DNA from: Paraburkholderia caballeronis
GTDB taxonomy: Bacteria; Pseudomonadota; Gammaproteobacteria; Burkholderiales; Burkholderiaceae
Direction: 5' to 3'
Length of the DNA stretch: 64,000 nucleotides
Assembly: GCF_900104845.1 (NCBI RefSeq)
Contig: NZ_FNSR01000003.1
Span: 558,001-622,000 of the forward strand
Within the stretch, counting starts at the first letter, position 1. Each line of letters starts with the position of its first letter. Both the position numbers and the translations under genes were made by a program. Of the stretch, positions 33,700 through 42,392 are shown piece after piece. Under the pieces are notes generated by a model. The model was not told the DNA's origin. It was given only the letters and a program-made list of their open reading frames with translations, and did not search any database.

Positions 33700-34827
33700 A
33701 TGACGACGCCGTTCGACGACGTGAAGATACTGGACCTGACGTGGGATCTTGGCCGTTATGTGGGACGGCTGTTTGGGGATCTGGGTGCGCAGGTGACGCG
33801 CATCGAGCCGCCGGGCGGCCTGCCGGACCGTCGCGCGGCCACCGCCGCGGACGCGACGCAGCGCGAGCCGGCGATCTACGAATTCGAATTCCTGAACGCG
33901 GGCAAGGACAGCCTGACGCTCGATCTCGCATCGGCCGAAGGGCGGGCTGCGTTCGCGTCGCTCGCGCATGACGCGAAGGTGATCCTGCTCGAACGCGGCG
34001 GTCCGCTGTATGACGAACTCGCATGGGTGAAGCAGCAGGCGCCGTCGGCGGTGGTGACGTCGGTGTCGCCGTTCGGCCGCAGCGGCCCGTGGGCGGATGC
34101 GCCGGCGAACGACCTGACGTTGCAGGCGGCGGGCGGCATCGCGTGGCTGTCGGGCCGCGTGAGCGATGCGCCGCTGCGGCTGCCGGGCGTGCAGGCGACG
34201 ATGATTACCGGCGCCTATGCGGCGACGGCGACGTCGCTCGCGCTGTACGACACGCTGGCGAGCGGACGCGGCCACGAAGTGGACGTGTCGGCGCAGGAGT
34301 GCATCGCGCATTCGCTGCAGAACTCGATCCAGATGTGGGACTTCGAGAAGAAGGTGTCGATGCGCGGCGGGGAAGGCACGCGCGACGCGAGCGAGGACAT
34401 GTTCGCGTGCCGCGACGGGTTGATCTTCCTGGCGGCGCCGCGTTCGCTGGGGGTGTCGTGGAATGCGCTGGTCGCGTGGATCGTGGAGACGGGCCACGCG
34501 GCGGGCGACGAACTGACGAAGGAGCGCTGGTCGGACCGCGTGTGGCGGCTGACGGGCGAGGCGAAGCGGATCTTCCGGGAGACGCTGGAGTCGTTCACGC
34601 GGCAGTACACGCAGGAGGAACTGACGCAGGAGGCGCTGAAGCGGAGGATCGTGATGGGTCCGGTGGCGAAGGTGTCGGACGTGCTGGAGGACCCGCAACT
34701 GAAGCATCGTGCGTACTTCGAACGGCTGGAATTGAACGTGGCGGGCGTGCCGGTGCGGTTCCCCGGCGCGCCTTACCGGATGTCCGAGCCGGTGTGGGGG
34801 ATCCGGAGCGCACAGTTGGGCGATTGA
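33700..34827 (+). CDS. class III CoA-transferase family protein, copy 2, lacking the catalytic Asp
   Basis: A 375-residue near-twin of the protein at 16384-17526. Residues 10-366 are the same apart from the first few, while the ends differ: it begins MTTPFDDVKILDL and ends VWGIRSAQLGD. As in copy 1, Thr stands where the catalytic Asp should be. The gene has its own start ATG with GGAGA upstream and a promoter region with AT-rich dyads. No Asp-bearing partner follows it, so it may pair with the subunit at 17549 or be redundant. The absence of amino-acid changes argues that it is still under selection or recently copied. Confidence 0.85.
   Translation: MTTPFDDVKILDLTWDLGRYVGRLFGDLGAQVTRIEPPGGLPDRRAATAADATQREPAIYEFEFLNAGKDSLTLDLASAEGRAAFASLAHDAKVILLERGGPLYDELAWVKQQAPSAVVTSVSPFGRSGPWADAPANDLTLQAAGGIAWLSGRVSDAPLRLPGVQATMITGAYAATATSLALYDTLASGRGHEVDVSAQECIAHSLQNSIQMWDFEKKVSMRGGEGTRDASEDMFACRDGLIFLAAPRSLGVSWNALVAWIVETGHAAGDELTKERWSDRVWRLTGEAKRIFRETLESFTRQYTQEELTQEALKRRIVMGPVAKVSDVLEDPQLKHRAYFERLELNVAGVPVRFPGAPYRMSEPVWGIRSAQLGD
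33725..34797 (+). repeat. long direct repeat, copy 2 (partner 16409-17481)
   Basis: Same orientation as copy 1. The boundaries fall at AGATACTGG on the left and GGTGTGG on the right, both inside the coding sequence, so the gene ends were not copied. The region between the copies holds the whole importer and lactone-hydrolase set, which recombination between the copies could delete or amplify. Confidence 0.9.
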
Positions 34828-34965
34828 GGCGCGGCGGCCGTATATCGCCATAAAATATGTAACGTTATTTCTAGATAGTTGGAAGGTCGTCCAGAAATTT
34901 GTCGGAAAATTTAGCGGTAGAAGCATGGTCGTGTTTCCCGGTGCGTCGATTTTCAGAACAAGAAA

Positions 34966-34977
34966 TGAAACGTTTTA
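34966..34977. promoter_or_regulatory. LacI-type operator TGAAACGTTTTA
   Basis: An imperfect 12-bp dyad with central CG, in the context AAATGAAACGTTTTATT, 94 bases before the MmgE/PrpD gene. It matches the sites at 39230 and 39341 and has the even, CG-centred form of LacI-family operators. Confidence 0.75.
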
Positions 34978-35071
34978 TTGACCTGATGTCCGTCGCGATC
35001 TATCTTGACGGCAGATGGCGCTGTCGCTTGCGGCCGCACCTCGTACAAGTCGAACGAACAAGGAGACGAGC

Positions 35072-36463
35072 ATGGAAGGGTTGACCCGGCAGGTAGGCGC
35101 GTTTGCGGCATCTGTGCGCCGCGAACGGATTCCGGATAGCTGCATCGAAGGCGCGCGCATCGGCATCGCGGACTGCGTGGGCGTGATGCTCGCGGGCGTG
35201 CACGAGGCCGCGCCGCGCATCGTGGCCGCGCAAGTCGCCGGACACGCCGGCGCTGATTCGGCGCCGCAGATTCCGACCGGCCGGATGCTGCCGGTTGCCG
35301 ACGCGGCGCTCGTCAACGGCGTCGCCGCGCACGTGCTCGACTACGACGACGTTGCGCTCGCCGGTCATCCGAGCGTCGCGCTCGTGCCGGCGATCCTGGC
35401 CGAAGGATGGGCGCTCGGTCGAAGCGGCGCGGACATGTTGACCGCCTATGTGGCCGGCTACGAAACGTGGGCGTTGCTCGATGCGCTCGAACCCGGCTCG
35501 CTGCATGAACTCGGCTTCCACCCGACCGCCGTGCTCGGCACGGTCGGCGCCGCCGCCGCGTGTGCGAGCCTGCATCGGCTTTCCGCCGACCAGGCCGCGC
35601 ATGCGGTCGCGATCAGCGCGTCGCTGGCCGGCGGCATGGTCGCGAACTTCGGCTCGATGACGAAGTCGCTGCAGGTCGGACGCGCGGCCCAATCGGGCGT
35701 GACGGCAGCACGGCTCGCAAAGGCTGGGTACACCGCGTCGCTCGACGTGCTCGAACACAGAACCGGCTTCATGCGCGCGCATTCGCCGTCGCGCGAACCA
35801 GACCTCGCCGCGCGCGACTATCGGCTCGGTTCGGACTGGCGCCTGCCCGATAGCGGCGTGCACGTGAAACGTTATCCGATCTGCTACGCGACGCACCGCT
35901 CGATCGACGCGATGCTGGAACTGGTCGAGTCGCACGCGATCGAGCCCGACGACGTGACCGGGATCCACGTGCAGACCGGCGACACGCAACTGCTGATGCT
36001 GCGCAACGCGTTTCCGCAGACAGGACTCGAAGCGAAGTTCAGCATGCAGTTCGCGATGGCCGCGGCGATCGTCGCGAAGCGCGTCGGGCTGGCGGAATTA
36101 ACCGACGAATTCGTCCGTCGCGACGACGTGCGCGCGTTGATGAAGCGCGTGCGCTGCACGACGACGACCGAGCGGGTGCAGGGCTGGGACCAGCCGTTTG
36201 CGCCGTTCGACCGCGTCAGCGTCGTTCTGGCCTCGGGCGCGCAGTTGCACAGCCGGCAGGTGGAGCGTCCGAAGGGGAGCTGGCAGCGGCGACTCGGCGA
36301 GGACGAATTGCGCGCGAAGTTCATCGATTGCGCGACGCGCTCGTTCGATTCGGAAACGTCCGGCGCGCTGTTCGAGCAGTTGTGGTCGCTGGACGCGCTG
36401 GCGTCGGTCCGCGATCTGCGCGTGCTGTCCGAATCGGCGACGCAACAGCCGGCGCACGTCTGA
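35072..36463 (+). CDS. MmgE/PrpD family protein
   Basis: A 463-residue protein of the family that includes 2-methylcitrate dehydratase, cis-aconitate decarboxylase and iminodisuccinate epimerase. The start ATG at 35072 has AGGAG upstream. Visible blocks are GIADCVGVMLAG near residue 29, AHVLDYDDVALAGHPSVALVP near 88 with the DYDD and HPS motifs, FHPTAVLGTVGAAAA near 148 and KRYPICYATHRSIDAM near 270. PrpD of Burkholderia normally sits with prpC and prpB, which are absent here, so a decarboxylase or isomerase role in another pathway is more likely. It is followed by an MFS carrier and preceded by a LacI operator. Confidence 0.88.
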   Translation: MEGLTRQVGAFAASVRRERIPDSCIEGARIGIADCVGVMLAGVHEAAPRIVAAQVAGHAGADSAPQIPTGRMLPVADAALVNGVAAHVLDYDDVALAGHPSVALVPAILAEGWALGRSGADMLTAYVAGYETWALLDALEPGSLHELGFHPTAVLGTVGAAAACASLHRLSADQAAHAVAISASLAGGMVANFGSMTKSLQVGRAAQSGVTAARLAKAGYTASLDVLEHRTGFMRAHSPSREPDLAARDYRLGSDWRLPDSGVHVKRYPICYATHRSIDAMLELVESHAIEPDDVTGIHVQTGDTQLLMLRNAFPQTGLEAKFSMQFAMAAAIVAKRVGLAELTDEFVRRDDVRALMKRVRCTTTTERVQGWDQPFAPFDRVSVVLASGAQLHSRQVERPKGSWQRRLGEDELRAKFIDCATRSFDSETSGALFEQLWSLDALASVRDLRVLSESATQQPAHV

Positions 36464-36638
36464 ACGGATGCGGGGGAAACCCCGCATCGATGCCGAACAC
36501 GTAAAAACGAATCAGTTCGGGGAATTTTCTCCGCAATAAATTTCGGTATACGAAGTTGTTCGAATAACTCCTCGTCGAACGAAGAGGAGAGGGCGTCGTT
36601 TTGCCCATCGATAAAACATCAAGACTCAGGAGACACTC

Positions 36639-37952
36639 ATGCAACCTGCCGATCCGGCACCGGTCGTCCCGTCACACGTCGTCGCCAGTTCCAGCGTTTC
36701 GATCTACGGCCGGATCATGCGCCGGCTTTTGCCGTTGCTGTTCATCTGCTACGTCGCGTGTTACCTCGACCGCGTGAACGTCGGGTTCGCGAAGCTGCAG
36801 ATGGCGACCGATCTGGGTTTCAGCGACACGGTTTACGGCCTCGGCGCCGGCATGTTCTTCATCGGCTACCTGGCGTTCGAAACCCCGAGCAACATGATTC
36901 TTTACCGCGTCGGCGCGCGGTTGTGGCTCGCGCGGATCATGGTCACGTGGGGGATCATCTCGGCGGCCATGCTGTTCGTCCGCTCGCCGGCGATGTTCTA
37001 CGCGATGCGCTTCCTGCTGGGCGTGGCGGAGGCCGGCTTCTTTCCCGGCGTCGTGCTGTATCTGACCCAATGGTTTCCGTCGCAGCGGCGAGCGGGCGTC
37101 ATCGCGATCTTCATGACGGGCATTCCGGTGTCGGGCGTGCTCGGCGGCCCGCTGTCGGGCTGGATCATGCAGAACATGTCCGGCACCAGCGGCCTCGCGT
37201 CGTGGCAGTGGCTGTTCCTGATCGAGGCGATCCCGTCGATCGTGCTTTCATGGGTGCTGCTGAAGACGCTGCCGGACCGTGTATCGGACGTCGACTGGCT
37301 CGACGACCGCGAGAAGGCGTGGGTGAAGTCGCAACTCGATGCGGAGCACGACGCGAAACCGGATGCGTCGCTCAAGCAGATGTTCACGGACGGCCGCGTG
37401 TGGCTGTGCGTGCTGATCAACTTCAGCATTGCGACCGGCCAGTACGGCGTCAGCTTCTGGCTGCCGACGCTTGTGAAGCAGCTCGGCCTGCGCGACAACT
37501 TCCAGATCGGTTATCTGAGCGCGATCCCGTATCTTGCGGGCGTCGTCGCGATGCTGGTGCTGTCGCGCAGCGGCGACCGGCTGCGCGAGCGGCGCTGGCA
37601 CGTCGCCGGGCCGGCGCTCGTCGGCTCGGCGGGTTTCGTGCTCAGCACGTTCCTTCAGCACGACACGGCGCTGGCGCTCGCCGCGCTGACGATCGCGACC
37701 GGCGGCGTGATGGCGACGCTGCCGCTGTTCTGGTGCCTGCCGACGTCGTTCCTGAAGGGGGCGTCCGGCGCGGCCGGCATCGGGCTCATCAATTCGGTCG
37801 GCGCATTGGCCGGCTTCGTGAGCCCGCTGTTGACCGGGCTGCTGAACGACCTCACGCACGATGCGCGTTATGGCGTGTCGATGCTGGCCGCGTGGCTCGT
37901 CGTCGGCGCGCTGCTGGTGCTGCGCCTGCCGCGTGCGCTGGTGAACCGCTGA
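36639..37952 (+). CDS. MFS transporter, tartrate/organic-acid type
   Basis: A 437-residue carrier of the anion:cation symporter family with twelve helices. It has LLFICYVACYLDRVNVGFAK near residue 33 (the D-R motif), FFIGYLAFETPSNMILYRVG near 75 and FLLGVAEAGFFPGVVLYLTQWF near 128, close to tartrate and nicotinate carriers. A soluble loop of about 30 residues divides the halves. It lies 175 bases after the MmgE/PrpD gene and ends just before the convergent LacI gene. It probably imports the acid used by the 39413-43594 operon. Confidence 0.9.
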   Translation: MQPADPAPVVPSHVVASSSVSIYGRIMRRLLPLLFICYVACYLDRVNVGFAKLQMATDLGFSDTVYGLGAGMFFIGYLAFETPSNMILYRVGARLWLARIMVTWGIISAAMLFVRSPAMFYAMRFLLGVAEAGFFPGVVLYLTQWFPSQRRAGVIAIFMTGIPVSGVLGGPLSGWIMQNMSGTSGLASWQWLFLIEAIPSIVLSWVLLKTLPDRVSDVDWLDDREKAWVKSQLDAEHDAKPDASLKQMFTDGRVWLCVLINFSIATGQYGVSFWLPTLVKQLGLRDNFQIGYLSAIPYLAGVVAMLVLSRSGDRLRERRWHVAGPALVGSAGFVLSTFLQHDTALALAALTIATGGVMATLPLFWCLPTSFLKGASGAAGIGLINSVGALAGFVSPLLTGLLNDLTHDARYGVSMLAAWLVVGALLVLRLPRALVNR

Positions 37953-37961
37953 CGAGATCCG

Positions 37962-39023
37962 CTACGACCGCAGCGGCGCGCAGGAGCGCCGCAGGATGAT
38001 CTCGGTCGGCACGATCACATGACGCGGCTCGCGCCCGCCGGTGGACGGTTTTTCGGCGATGCGGTCCATCACGATCGACGCCGCCTCGCGACCCATCGCC
38101 TCCAGGTTCCAGCGGACGGTCGTGATCGGCGGCGACGCAAGCTCGGCGAGATCGGTTTCGCCGACCGCGACGATCGACACGTCCTGCGGCACCTTGATGT
38201 CTTTCAGCGCGCACGCGCGCAGCGCGCCGGGCAGCATCAGGTTGCCGCCCATGATGATCGCGGTCGGCGGTTCGGGCATCTCCATCAGACGCTGCACCTC
38301 GCGGTACGCATAGGCCGCGTCCATGCTGTCGAGGCGGACGAGCGCGGGATCGAACGCGATGCCCGCGTTGTCGAACGCCTGCACGAAACCCCGGTAGCGT
38401 TCGCGGCCCGGCCGGATGCGCTGCTGGCCGGTGACGAGCGCGATGCGCGTATGGCCGATCGACAGCAGATAATCGACAGCCTGCCGGATGCCGTTGCACT
38501 GGTTCGACGCTACATAGTCGCAATCGGGCGACAGCTCGCGCTCGATCAGCACGGTCGGCGTGCGGGTCCGTTCGAGCAGGCTCAGGATGCGCGGGTCGTA
38601 TTCGTCGGACGGCGCGAACAGCAGCCCGTCGACGCGCCGCTGCAGCAGCAGGTTCAGCAGTTCGAGATCGCGTTCGACGTCGCTGTTGCTGTTCGCGAGC
38701 ACGAACGCATAACCGTGCTCGCGCAGCACCTGCTCGGCGCCTTTGGCGACCGCGACGAACAGCGGGTTGCTGGTATCGGGCAGCACGCAGCCGATCATCT
38801 TCGTCGACGCGGTGCGCATGCTCTGCGCGACCGCGTTCGGCTGCCAGCCGGTGGTCGCGATCGCGGCTTCCACGCGCTGGCGGATGCCCGGCTTCACGGC
38901 CGGATGCTTGTTCACGACGCGCGATACGGTGCCGAGCGACACGTCGGCCTCGCGGGCGACGTCGCGCATCGTGATCGTCCGCGACGCCGGCGGTTCCACG
39001 GTCTTCGCGCTTTTCTTCTGCAT
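37962..39023 (-). CDS. LacI family transcriptional regulator
   Basis: A 353-residue repressor. The N-terminal helix-turn-helix and hinge are complete: TMRDVAREADVSLGTVSRVVNKHPAVKPGIRQRVEAAI spans residues 18-55, with hinge NAVAQSMRT. The remainder is a periplasmic-binding-like effector domain starting MIGCVLPDTSNPLFVAVAKG. It is flanked on one side by the convergent MFS gene and on the other by a divergent CoA-transferase operon. CG-centred operators lie at 34966, 39230 and 39341, so it likely represses both units and itself until an organic acid or CoA ester appears. Confidence 0.94.
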   Translation of the reverse strand: MQKKSAKTVEPPASRTITMRDVAREADVSLGTVSRVVNKHPAVKPGIRQRVEAAIATTGWQPNAVAQSMRTASTKMIGCVLPDTSNPLFVAVAKGAEQVLREHGYAFVLANSNSDVERDLELLNLLLQRRVDGLLFAPSDEYDPRILSLLERTRTPTVLIERELSPDCDYVASNQCNGIRQAVDYLLSIGHTRIALVTGQQRIRPGRERYRGFVQAFDNAGIAFDPALVRLDSMDAAYAYREVQRLMEMPEPPTAIIMGGNLMLPGALRACALKDIKVPQDVSIVAVGETDLAELASPPITTVRWNLEAMGREAASIVMDRIAEKPSTGGREPRHVIVPTEIILRRSCAPLRS

Positions 39024-39229
39024 CGTTCCATGCTCCGTTCGTGCTGTACCCGCGCACGCGACGCGTGCCAGGCGGTGAACCGGCGTTGGCCGTGTTCATC
39101 GCGGCAAAAAGAGCTGATCGGCCCTTCATGCCGGCAGATTTTGTACCACGCGGGCTCACGGACCAGCAAGACAGGCCGGATGGCCAGTCGGCCGGAAGGC
39201 GGAGTCGCGGGATTCGCTTAGGATAAAAA

Positions 39230-39241
39230 TGAAACGTTATA
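39230..39241. promoter_or_regulatory. LacI-type operator TGAAACGTTATA
   Basis: In the context AAAATGAAACGTTATATTG. The left half TGAAACG is identical to the site at 34966. Spaced 111 bases from the site at 39341, a distance suitable for DNA looping by a tetrameric or paired repressor. Confidence 0.7.
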
Positions 39242-39340
39242 TTGCGTTGATGGCAGTGAGGCTTTAGCATAAGCACATGCCGGTTCCCATTTGAGCGGGA
39301 AAGCATTCGGCATGAGGAGATGAGAAAGAGCAATCAGAAA

Positions 39341-39352
39341 TAAAACGTTTCA
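39341..39352. promoter_or_regulatory. LacI-type operator TAAAACGTTTCA
   Basis: The reverse complement reads TGAAACGTTTTA, exactly the 12-mer at 34966. It lies 61 bases before the GTG start of the CoA-transferase gene. Confidence 0.75.
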
Positions 39353-39412
39353 TATTAGAGAGCCGATCCGGAAGCAGACGGCCAGCCGGATGAATCGATA
39401 CTGGAGACAACC

Positions 39413-40636
39413 GTGACTCAATCCGCAGCAAGCGCCGACGCCGTCGCAACAGCGGCATCAACGGACGGCCGGGAGGCGCGTCGTCCGCTCGACGGCATCA
39501 CCGTCGTCGAAATCGGCACGAGCGTCGCCGCGCCGTATGCGTGCCTCGTGCTCGCGGACCTCGGCGCGCGCATCGTGAAGGTCGAGAACCCGGACGGCGG
39601 CGACTACGCGCGCGGCTGGGGGCCGCCGTTCTGGGGCGACACGTCGTCGACGTTCGTCGCGCTGAACCGCGGCAAGCAGAGCGTGGCGCTCGACCTCGCG
39701 AGTCCGGACGGCAACGCCGCGCTGCGCGCGCTGATCGTCGGCCTGGCGGACGTCGTCGTGCAGAATCTGCGGCCGGGCCTGCTCGAAAAATTCGGCTTCG
39801 ACGTCGATGCGCTGCGCCGCGAAAAACCGTCGCTGATCTGGTGCGACATCGGCGCGTTCGGCACGCGCGGGCCGCTTCGCGAGAAGCCCGGTTACGACCC
39901 GCTCGCGCAGGCGACCGCCGGCATCATGAGCGTCACGGGCGAGCCGGCGCGGCCGCCGGTGCGCGTCGGCGTGTCGCTCGTCGACATGGGGTCGGGCATG
40001 TGGAGCGTGATCGGCGTGCTCGCGCAACTGCTCGAACGCGAACGGACCGGCGCGGGCGGCCGCATCCAGACGTCGCTGTTCGAAACCGCGCTCGCGTGGA
40101 TGACGATTCCGCTCGCGAACTACGAGGCGTCCGGCGAAGTGCTGCCGCCGCAAGGCTCCGGCACGCAGCAGATCGTCCCTTATCAGGCGTTCCGCGCGCG
40201 CGACGCATGGCTGATGATTGCGGCCGGCAACGACAACCTGTTCCGCAAGTTGTGCCGCGTGCTCGGCCGGCCGGACCTCGCGGAGAACGACGTTTACGCG
40301 ACGAACGCCGGACGCGTGCGCAGCCGCGACGCGCTGATCGCGACGCTGCAACAGACGATCGCGACGTTCGACGCCCAGCCGCTGGCCGAACGGCTCGACG
40401 CGGCGGGCGTGCCGAACGCGCCGCTGCTCGGCGTCGAAGACGTGCCGACGCATCCGCAGACGGTCGCGTTGCAGATGCGTGCGCCGTGCGACGGCGACAC
40501 GCTGCCTTTGATGGGCATTCCGCTGTCGTTCGACGGCCTGCGTCCGCGCTCGACTGCGCGTTCGCCGTCGCTCGGCGAGCACAACGCAACATGGATCGAT
40601 CAGGACGCGATCCGGGAGAGCACCCATGAAGACTGA
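39413..40636 (+). CDS. class III CoA-transferase (CaiB/BaiF family)
   Basis: A 407-residue enzyme that transfers CoA to a carboxylic acid. It opens LDGITVVEIGTSVAAPYACLVLADLGARIVK over residues 26-56, then GKQSVALDLASPDG near 87. The catalytic Asp is Asp191 in RVGVSLVDMGSGMW, so unlike the 16384 protein it can act alone as a homodimer. The start is GTG with GGAGA upstream, behind a LacI operator. It is the first gene of a four-gene operon and overlaps the next by 11 bases. It would activate the imported acid as its CoA ester. Confidence 0.92.
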   Translation: MTQSAASADAVATAASTDGREARRPLDGITVVEIGTSVAAPYACLVLADLGARIVKVENPDGGDYARGWGPPFWGDTSSTFVALNRGKQSVALDLASPDGNAALRALIVGLADVVVQNLRPGLLEKFGFDVDALRREKPSLIWCDIGAFGTRGPLREKPGYDPLAQATAGIMSVTGEPARPPVRVGVSLVDMGSGMWSVIGVLAQLLERERTGAGGRIQTSLFETALAWMTIPLANYEASGEVLPPQGSGTQQIVPYQAFRARDAWLMIAAGNDNLFRKLCRVLGRPDLAENDVYATNAGRVRSRDALIATLQQTIATFDAQPLAERLDAAGVPNAPLLGVEDVPTHPQTVALQMRAPCDGDTLPLMGIPLSFDGLRPRSTARSPSLGEHNATWIDQDAIRESTHED

Positions 40637-41420
40637 TTTCGAAACCCTGAAGCTGGACGAGCCGGCCGAACACGTGCTGCGCGTCACCCTCGATCGTCCG
40701 CAGAGCGCCAACGCGGTCAACACGCGGATGGGCGTCGAACTGGTCGAACTGTTCGAACAGTTCTCGCTCGGCCCGCACGGGCTGCGCTGCATCGTGCTGA
40801 CCGGCGCGGGCGACAAGGCGTTCTGCGCGGGCGGCGACCTGAAGGAGCGCAAGGGGATGACCGACGCGCAATGGCTCGCGCAGCACGCGATCTTCGAGCG
40901 GATGACGCGGGCGATCATCGCGTGTCCGCTGCCGTTGATCGGCGCGGTGAACGGCGCGGCCTACGGCGGCGGCTGCGAGTTCGCGGGGATGTGCGATTTC
41001 GTCTATGCGTCGGCCACCGCGCGCTTCGCGCTCACCGAGGTCACGCTCGGCATCATGCCGGGCGCGGGCGGCACGCAGACGCTGGCGCGCGCCGTCGGCG
41101 AGCGGCGCGCAAAGGAACTGATCCTGACCGGTCTGCCGTTCTCCGCGGAGCAGGCCTGCGAATGGGGCTTCGTGAACGCGGTCTGCGAGCCGGCCGAACT
41201 GATGCCGCGCGTGCTCGAAACCGCGTCGCGCATCGCATCGAATGCGCCGATCGCCGTGAGACAGGCGAAGCAGTCGATCCATCGCGGGTTGCAGATGTCG
41301 CTTGCGGATGGGCTCGCGTTCGAGATCGAGGCGTACAACCGGATGGTATCCACGGAGGACCGGCACGAAGGCGTGCTCGCGTTCAACGAAAAACGCAGGC
41401 CGCGGTTTCGCGGCGTCTGA
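40626..41420 (+). CDS. enoyl-CoA hydratase/isomerase family protein
   Basis: A 264-residue crotonase-fold enzyme. The oxyanion-hole blocks CAGGDLKER near residue 67 and NGAAYGGGCEFAGMCDF near 108 are present. Both catalytic Glu are kept, one in GGGCEFA and the other in ALTEVTLGIMPGAGGTQTL near 139, so hydration of an enoyl-CoA is expected rather than isomerisation alone. Its place between a CoA-transferase and an HMG-CoA-lyase-like enzyme suggests a methylglutaconyl-CoA hydratase-type step. It overlaps the CoA-transferase by 11 bases. Confidence 0.9.
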   Translation: MKTDFETLKLDEPAEHVLRVTLDRPQSANAVNTRMGVELVELFEQFSLGPHGLRCIVLTGAGDKAFCAGGDLKERKGMTDAQWLAQHAIFERMTRAIIACPLPLIGAVNGAAYGGGCEFAGMCDFVYASATARFALTEVTLGIMPGAGGTQTLARAVGERRAKELILTGLPFSAEQACEWGFVNAVCEPAELMPRVLETASRIASNAPIAVRQAKQSIHRGLQMSLADGLAFEIEAYNRMVSTEDRHEGVLAFNEKRRPRFRGV

Positions 41421-41432
41421 ACGGAGGACGCG

Positions 41433-42392
41433 ATGACGGAAACCGTGACCGTTCGCGAAGTCGGCCTGCGCGACGGCTTGCAGATGGTCGGCGCGGTGCT
41501 CGACACCGACCGCAAGATCGAATGGTGCCGGCGCGAGGCGGCGGCCGGCGTCGCCGCGATCGAGGCGACGTCGTTCGTGCCGCCGAAGCTGCTGCCGCAG
41601 TTCGCGGACGCAGGCCTTGTCGCGCACGCGGCGCTGCGTATCGAAGGGCTGGAAACGAGCGCGCTGGTGCCGAACCTGAAAGGCGCGCAGCGCGCGATCG
41701 ACGCGGGGCTGCGCAAGATCGACTTCGTGCTGTCCGCGAGCAACGAGCACAACCTGCGCAACGTGCGCCGCACGACCGACGCGTCGCTCGACGACTTTCG
41801 CCAGATCGTTGCATCGCGCAACGATGGCGGCCGTCGCGATGTGGCGCTCGGCGCGGGTGTCGCGACGGCGTTCGGCTGCACGATCGAGGGCCGCGTCGCG
41901 CCGGCGCGCGTGCTCGCAATCGTCGAGGCGCTGCTCGAAGCGGGCGCGGACGCGATCACGATCGCCGACACCGTCGGTTATGCGAACCCGGCCCAGGTGC
42001 GTGCGTTGCTGCGCGACGTGCTCGCGCTCGCCGGCAGCCGGCCCGTGACATGCCACTTCCACGACACGCGCGGGCTCGGGCTCGCGAACGTCTGCGCGGC
42101 GCTCGAAGCCGGCGTGCGCGCGTTCGACGCATCGCTCGCGGGCCTTGGCGGCTGTCCGTTCGCGCCGCACGCGACCGGCAACATCGACACCGAGGACTGC
42201 GTGTTTTTGCTGGAGTCGATGGGCTTCGACACCGGCATCGACATCGAACAACTGCTCGCGCTGCGCCGCGACGTGGAAACCTGGCTGCCCGGTGAGGCGT
42301 TCGCGGGCGCGATTGCACGCGCGGGCCTGCCGAAGCATTTCAGCCGCGCCGCGTCGCGCGTCTCCCCTGTCTTTCACGAAGGAATCCTTTGA
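41433..42392 (+). CDS. hydroxymethylglutaryl-CoA lyase-like protein
   Basis: A 319-residue TIM-barrel lyase of the HMG-CoA lyase family, which splits HMG-CoA into acetoacetate and acetyl-CoA or cleaves related hydroxyacyl-CoAs. The metal and catalytic blocks are clear: VREVGLRDGLQ at residues 7-17 (Arg, Asp, Gln), TCHFHDTRGLGLANV near 206 (two His), and the signature SLAGLGGCPFAPHATGNI near 231 with its active-site Cys. It starts 12 bases after the hydratase and overlaps the dehydrogenase by one base. Citramalyl-CoA-type substrates remain possible. Confidence 0.9.
   Translation: MTETVTVREVGLRDGLQMVGAVLDTDRKIEWCRREAAAGVAAIEATSFVPPKLLPQFADAGLVAHAALRIEGLETSALVPNLKGAQRAIDAGLRKIDFVLSASNEHNLRNVRRTTDASLDDFRQIVASRNDGGRRDVALGAGVATAFGCTIEGRVAPARVLAIVEALLEAGADAITIADTVGYANPAQVRALLRDVLALAGSRPVTCHFHDTRGLGLANVCAALEAGVRAFDASLAGLGGCPFAPHATGNIDTEDCVFLLESMGFDTGIDIEQLLALRRDVETWLPGEAFAGAIARAGLPKHFSRAASRVSPVFHEGIL

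Larger units (their letters stand above)
39024..39412. other. 389-base divergent control region between lacI-type gene and CoA-transferase operon
   Basis: No gene is seen. It holds the two operators at 39230 and 39341 (separate entries). The part nearest the regulator (39060-39220) shows nothing further that I can identify. Confidence 0.6.

Noticed and set aside
16409..34797. The long direct repeat as a composite transposon
   Set aside because: The repeats are internal parts of a CoA-transferase gene; no transposase, terminal inverted repeat or target duplication was found.
36554..36567. GTTGTTCGAATAAC dyad before the second MFS gene
   Set aside because: An imperfect dyad with no second copy in the window; chance cannot be excluded.
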